From Streptomyces sp. A012304 (GTDB taxonomy: Bacteria; Actinomycetota; Actinomycetes; Streptomycetales; Streptomycetaceae), in contig NZ_BQUN01000182.1 of the NCBI RefSeq assembly GCF_026008495.1, positions 183,050 through 247,049 on the forward strand: 64,000 bases of DNA, written 5' to 3'. Positions 60,119 to 64,000 of this stretch are shown here, piece after piece. The translations under genes were made by a program, and so were the position numbers. Within the stretch, counting starts at the first letter, position 1. Every line of letters starts with the position of its first letter. The notes below the pieces were generated by a model. That model searched no databases and was not told the DNA's origin. It saw nothing but the letters and a program-made list of their open reading frames with translations.

Positions 60119-60649
60119 TCAGCTTGCGGGCTCGCGACGAGCGCGCTGCCATGCAGCCTCAAAGTCGTCAGGGCCGATCTCCATGGACACCCACTGCGGA
60201 TCATGAAGGTCGAAGGGCGGGTTGAACGGCCAGTCCTCGGCAGTCGTCCTGATCGCATCACCGTCGGGCCGGCTCTCGACCTGCCGCAATCGCCGTCCGT
60301 CCGGGCCGAATTCCATCAGCAAGACCTCTTCCTCACCGTCTTCCTGCCAGCGCAAGTACACGCGCTCCCGTCCCGCCAGGACACCGAATCCAGGCTGACC
60401 ACGCTGGGCATCCCGCTTCGCACGAAGGCTGGACAGCGGATTCGGATCCGGGGCGTCAAGATGAACCTCCTCCAAGTCCCACGTCTCGGCCCGCACTACG
60501 TCTTCCGGGTCCGTGATCACCTCTACCTCGGCGCACGCACTGACGATCGCTTCCGCCGAGTCTGCCCACACCCACCACCAAAGACCCCCCATCCCATAGT
60601 CGTGAAGGACCAGAAACCGCGTCTTCCCGCTTTCACCCTGTTGGCTCAC
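60119..60649 (-). CDS. Hypothetical protein, possible immunity-like
   Basis: A 176-residue soluble, acidic, Trp-rich protein: FLVLHDYGMGGLWWWVWADS, AEAIVSACAEVEVITDPEDV and DLHDPQWVSMEIGPDDFEAA. The GTG start at 60649 was chosen because protein-like composition begins there; no good ribosome-binding site is visible. Small acidic Trp-rich proteins like this are common among immunity and SMI1-like families, but no specific family is recognised. Confidence 0.6.
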   Translation of the reverse strand: MSQQGESGKTRFLVLHDYGMGGLWWWVWADSAEAIVSACAEVEVITDPEDVVRAETWDLEEVHLDAPDPNPLSSLRAKRDAQRGQPGFGVLAGRERVYLRWQEDGEEEVLLMEFGPDGRRLRQVESRPDGDAIRTTAEDWPFNPPFDLHDPQWVSMEIGPDDFEAAWQRARREPAS

Positions 60650-60894
60650 AGCCCGTGAGTCTATGTCGCGCCAGGACCAGCCCGAGCCTCCGATGGTCCT
60701 ACCGTGATCGGCAGCCGCCCCTGGATTCCGCAGAAGCCAGATGCACTGAGATTCCCAAGGCGAGCCGGTCTCACCCCATCTGGCAGACCCACAGCTCAGC
60801 GCAAGATCCACAGCCAAGTCCATTGCGACGGGACAGCGGTGGCGCGGGTTGAGGCGGCAAGGGCCTGTCAGTGGCTGGTGGCAGGATCACCGGC

Positions 60895-61971
60895 ATGGTT
60901 TTCGTACGTACTACTCCGCCGCGTCCTGTCGAGGTGACCTCGGTCTTTCCCGAGCTGGCCCCGTTGGCGCGACCTGCCATCCGGCTGCATCCACGTCCGG
61001 GGTCGCCTTCGGTCGGGGACAGCTCGGTCGGCGGGCCGTTGCTGTGGCCGGCGGGGGAGCCATGGCCGCACTGCGAAGACGCGCACCTGCACGTGGACAC
61101 TGGGTTCCGCCAGTCACCTACCGAAGTGCGGCTCCAGAGACGCTTGCAGTCCCGGTGGCGCCCTGATGACCGGCCTCCCGCGTTCACGCCCGAGGAGGAG
61201 GCGCTCAAGGAACGCAATGCCGCACGGCTCGCTGAACGGCTTGACGCCGGCCCTCCCTGGCCCGCCGAATGCCCGGTCCCGATGTTGCCCGTGGCTCAGC
61301 TGTTCCTGCGTGACATACCCCTGTTGCGGCCGCCCGGGCAGGCCGATCTGCTTCAGATTCTGTGGTGCCCGTACGAACACGAACCGGATTACAAGCCGTC
61401 GACCGCACTGTTCTGGCGGTCGGCCGCAGAGGTCGGCGACATCCTCACCACACCACCGGAACCGTACGAGGCTGACTATCCGGGTTATGTGCCAGAGCCG
61501 TGCGTGCTGGCGCCAGAAGCGTTCACCGAGTACCCCAACAGCCTGGATCTGAGCCCGGAGCTGCAGCGGATGCTGGAGGACTGGAACAGGTGGCAGGCAG
61601 CCGGCGCCAGCGTGGACAGCTCCTACGCGCAGTATCCGCGCGACTTCTATTCCATCCATCTGGGCAACGCACCCGGCTGGAAGGTCGGCGGCTGGCCCCC
61701 TTGGGGCCGCACCGACCCGAACCCCCAGTTCTGCGCTGTGTGCGAGGCGCGGATGGTGCCGCTGCTGACGATCGCTTCCCGGGAGTGGGACGGCGGCGAA
61801 GGTCACAGCTGGGCGCCGCAGGAAGACCAGGCTGCCGCCCTCGCCGGCTCCTCCTACGCGGGCCAGAACCCCTCACAGCCGACGAGGGTAGAAGTAGGCA
61901 GCACGGACAACATGCAGATCTACGTCTGCCCGACCTCCCCTGAACATCCACACACAGACCTGATCCAATGA
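60895..61971 (+). CDS. DUF1963-like protein
   Basis: A 358-residue soluble protein. SVGGPLLWPAGEPWPHCE, PMLPVAQLFLRDIPLL, DLLQILWCPYEHEPDY, CVLAPEAFTEYP, APGWKVGGWPPWGRTDPNP and FCAVCEARMVPLLTIASREW follow the usual order of DUF1963 (YwqG-like) proteins of Streptomyces. It ends with an NMQIYVCPTSPEHPHTDLIQ strand. Two CxxC-like sites (CAVC and the Cys of WCPYEH) might bind metal. The function is unknown; members are often near toxin/immunity genes. ATG 60895 was preferred to GTG 60871. Confidence 0.78.
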   Translation: MVFVRTTPPRPVEVTSVFPELAPLARPAIRLHPRPGSPSVGDSSVGGPLLWPAGEPWPHCEDAHLHVDTGFRQSPTEVRLQRRLQSRWRPDDRPPAFTPEEEALKERNAARLAERLDAGPPWPAECPVPMLPVAQLFLRDIPLLRPPGQADLLQILWCPYEHEPDYKPSTALFWRSAAEVGDILTTPPEPYEADYPGYVPEPCVLAPEAFTEYPNSLDLSPELQRMLEDWNRWQAAGASVDSSYAQYPRDFYSIHLGNAPGWKVGGWPPWGRTDPNPQFCAVCEARMVPLLTIASREWDGGEGHSWAPQEDQAAALAGSSYAGQNPSQPTRVEVGSTDNMQIYVCPTSPEHPHTDLIQ

Positions 61972-62213
61972 ACTGTCGGCCTGTCACACACCCTCCTGTC
62001 AACGGGGACAGAAATGCTGCCGAGTCAGGGCGTGTGACGAACCGCTTGCCTCACCGGTGACAACCAGGCTGCTTCGTCCGGTCGACATCGCAGGTCAACG
62101 GACGCCGATGGTGACAACTATCGTGCCTCGGCTTAAAACTCCTATGGAATGCCTTACGTGGTCTTGAGGCCCACGCCGGGGCCGTGAGCGAACGCGGTTG
62201 CTAGTGTCCGGAC

Positions 62214-62549
62214 GTGACCCTGACGGACCTCAACAACGGCTTTCGTGATGACGAGCAGCGGCGGCGCGTCCAGAGGGTCATTCATGATCGCCTCGCAGAC
62301 GACCGTGACCCGCAGGAATGCCGCTTCCTCATGCGGTTCTGGTGGCAGCTGCTCATGTCGTACCAAGAGGTGTCGATGGACGAGCTCAGACGGAACGTCG
62401 GTAAGCCGAAACTGGACGTGATCGAGGCGCTGATCAGCGCCATCAGGTCGTCCCATGCCGAGATCGATGCCTGGATTGCCACCACACAGCACGTCTTCCC
62501 GGTGATCCAGGATCGAGGCTTCAGGGCCGCCCAGGACAACGACAGTTAA
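62214..62549 (+). CDS. Small helical hypothetical protein
   Basis: A 111-residue all-helical protein starting at GTG 62214. TAGTGT ends 6 nt upstream, which fits a leaderless mRNA. Highlights are DDEQRRRVQRVIHDRLADDR, RFLMRFWWQLLMSYQEVSMD and IEALISAIRSSHAEIDAWIA. No family is recognised. Its stop codon overlaps the end of an IS5 transposase fragment on the other strand, so the last few residues may derive from that junction. Confidence 0.6.
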   Translation: MTLTDLNNGFRDDEQRRRVQRVIHDRLADDRDPQECRFLMRFWWQLLMSYQEVSMDELRRNVGKPKLDVIEALISAIRSSHAEIDAWIATTQHVFPVIQDRGFRAAQDNDS

Positions 62550-62704
62550 CGGGGCCGTAGCTTCTTCAGTCGTCGCCAGCAGATGATGCTGCAAGCGAGG
62601 CTGAGGAAGGCTTCGTGGATGTCGTCGCGGATCTCCCAGCGGATCCGCAGGCGGCGGAACCAGTGCAGGTGGGCGAACGCGCGCTCCACGACCCAACGTT
62701 GGGG
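62546..62704 (-). pseudogene. IS5-family transposase C-terminal fragment
   Basis: The minus strand encodes PQRWVVERAFAHLHWFRRLR, IRWEIRDDIHEAFLSLACSI then ICWRRLKKLRPR and stop. This is the C-terminal Glu-containing part of an IS5 transposase, related to but not identical with the one at 54.6 kb. It is cut exactly where the aldehyde dehydrogenase homology begins. Confidence 0.72.
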
Positions 62705-62712
62705 TAGTGGGC

Positions 62713-63990
62713 GGCTCGGCCGCCCCGCGAGCGGGCCGCGGTCCTGTTGCGCCTCGCCGAACTGATGGAGCGCGACGCCGAGATCCTGGCCCGCCTGGAC
62801 TGCGAGGACGCGGGCAAACCCATCACGGAGTGCCGTACCGGCGATGTGCCGGGCGCGATCGAGTCGATCCGCTGGTTCGCGGAGGCGGCCGACAAGGTCT
62901 TCGGCCGCACCGCCCCCACCAGCCACGACCACCTGGGTCTGATGAGCCGGGAACCCGTCGGAGCGGTCGCCGCAGTCCTCCCCTGGAACTACCCGCTCGC
63001 CATGGCCGCCTGGAAGATCGGGCCCGCCCTCGCCGCGGGCAACAGCCTGCTGCTCAAGCCCGCCGAGGCGACCCCGCGCTCGGCCCTCCACGTGGCCCGG
63101 CTGGCGACGGAGGCGGGACTGCCGGACGGCACCCTCGCCGTGCTGCCCGGCTACGGCGCGGAAACCGGCCGGGCGCTCGCCCGCCACCCCGGGATCGGCG
63201 CGCTGTCGTTCACCGGCTCGACGGCGACCGGACGGCGGATCCTGGCCGACGCCGCGGAGACCAACTTCAAGCGGGTCTCCCTGGAGATGGGCGGCAAGAG
63301 CCCCCAGGTGCTGATGCCGGACGCGCTCGAGTTCGGCGTCGACCTCATCGACGACATGATCGCGGCCGCGTTCCTGACGATGGGCCAGAACTGCACGGCC
63401 GGCTCCCGGATCCTGGTCCACGAGGACATCGCCGCCCAGGTCGTCGCACGGTTCACGGCCGCCGCCGGTGCCCTGGTCATCGGCGACCCCGCCAAGCCGG
63501 ACACCCGCATGGGACCGCTGATCAGCACTGCGGCGCGAGACCGGGTCGCCCGCGCCGTGGACGAGGCGGTCGCGGCCGGTGCCGTGGCTCACACCGCCGG
63601 GTTGCCGGCGGGCCTGCACCCGCACGGGGCTTACTACCCGCCCACCGTCGTCGTCGGCGCCCCCGACGGCAGCCGGGTCCTCACCGAGGAACTGTTCGGG
63701 GCCCCGTGGTCACCGTCCAGACCTTCGCCTGCGAGCAGGAGGCGATCCGGACGGCGAACGCCACCCCTTACGGCCTTGCCGCCTCGTTGTGGACCCATGA
63801 CCTCGACACCGCCTTCCGCCTCGCCCGCGGCATCCAGGCCGGAGTGGTCTCCGTCAACTCCTACAGCGAGGGCGACATCACCGCCCCCTTCGGTGGCTGG
63901 AAACAGTCCGGATTCGGCGGGGCGGAGCGGTCCACCGACGCCTTCGCGCAGTGGACCAGGGAGAAGACCGTCTGGATCCGTACCCGCTAG
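62713..63990 (+). pseudogene. Aldehyde dehydrogenase, truncated and frameshifted
   Basis: Homology begins mid-protein with PPRERAAVLLRLAELMERDA and continues with AVLPWNYPLAMAAWKIGPAL, LSFTGSTATGRRI, the catalytic Glu in SLEMGGKSPQ and Cys in GQNCTAGSR, up to VLTEELFGA near 63700. There an insertion of two bases moves the rest to another frame: VVTVQTFACEQEAIRTANAT, AGVVSVNSYSEGDITAPFGG and WKQSGFGG, ending at TAG 63990. About 60-80 N-terminal residues are missing, replaced by the IS5 fragment. It is close to aminobutyraldehyde/betaine-aldehyde dehydrogenases. Confidence 0.75.
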
Positions 63991-64000
63991 CGCGGCCGAA

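Noticed and set aside
1..64000. tRNA, rRNA or riboswitch genes
   Set aside because: No cloverleaf with a GTTCRANNC T-loop, no rRNA signature and no riboswitch core could be identified by reading.

Overview
The window is about 70% G+C and reads like a Streptomyces chromosome or a large Streptomyces plasmid. The signs are strong third-position G/C bias, many TetR, LuxR, XRE, MerR and LysR regulators, GTG and TTG starts, and several genes with a -10 hexamer only 6-7 nt before the start codon (leaderless transcripts). There is also a dense scatter of IS and conjugation remnants. No rRNA, tRNA or CRISPR array was seen. The family mix and the amount of gene decay suggest an accessory, arm-like region rather than core chromosome; this is inference.

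Layout. 0.1-3.1 kb: a MurF-like ligase paralogue, a small secreted peptide and an unknown protein. 3.2-11.3 kb (minus strand): an ABC exporter, a fused SecDF, a small exported protein and a large ATPase-LuxR regulator. 11.6-15.2 kb: a secreted protein and an alpha/beta hydrolase that once met tail to tail at a shared CTAG. They are now separated by a 1.45-kb IS-like unit (CTAG target duplication, 11-bp inverted ends) that carries a TetR-DUF6069 pair instead of a complete transposase. 15.6-25.3 kb: a secreted glycoside-hydrolase-like protein, a metallo-beta-lactamase-fold/DUF1330/SDR set facing a TetR gene, a broken glycosyltransferase, an epoxide hydrolase facing a frameshifted XRE-cupin regulator, and a TPR-like protein. 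25.3-37.5 kb: a propeller-like protein, TetR facing isochorismatase, a Tn3 transposase scar, an SDR-rich block next to an XRE/MmyB regulator, a DUF2264 remnant, and an SDR/NTF2-like/MFS operon facing TetR with two visible operators.

37.5-48.2 kb: IS110, ISL3 and IS5 remnants, DinB-type proteins, a MerR-MFS pair, a LysR gene between an SDR operon and a zinc alcohol dehydrogenase (the same CTGATTCAG dyad lies in front of both), a flavin amine oxidase and decayed metabolic genes. 48.6-53.0 kb: a 1348-residue HTH, P-loop NTPase and TPR protein with a 29-codon membrane-peptide frame facing away from it; this is the best candidate for a defence or signalling system. 53.3-59.9 kb: a decayed mobile or plasmid module with DksA/TraR-like and MreB-like genes (both frameshifted), an IS5-family element with a -1 slippery site and a TTA duplication, other transposase scars, a phage-tail-like protein, a broken VirD4/TraG coupling protein and an intact DUF4913 gene. 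60.1-64.0 kb: two hypothetical genes, a DUF1963 protein, an IS5 fragment and an aldehyde dehydrogenase pseudogene.

How the genes work together. A recurring theme is a small regulator facing, or next to, one or more SDR, hydrolase or MFS genes, with a palindromic operator in the gap. These look like independent detoxification or xenobiotic-response cassettes collected between mobile-element scars.
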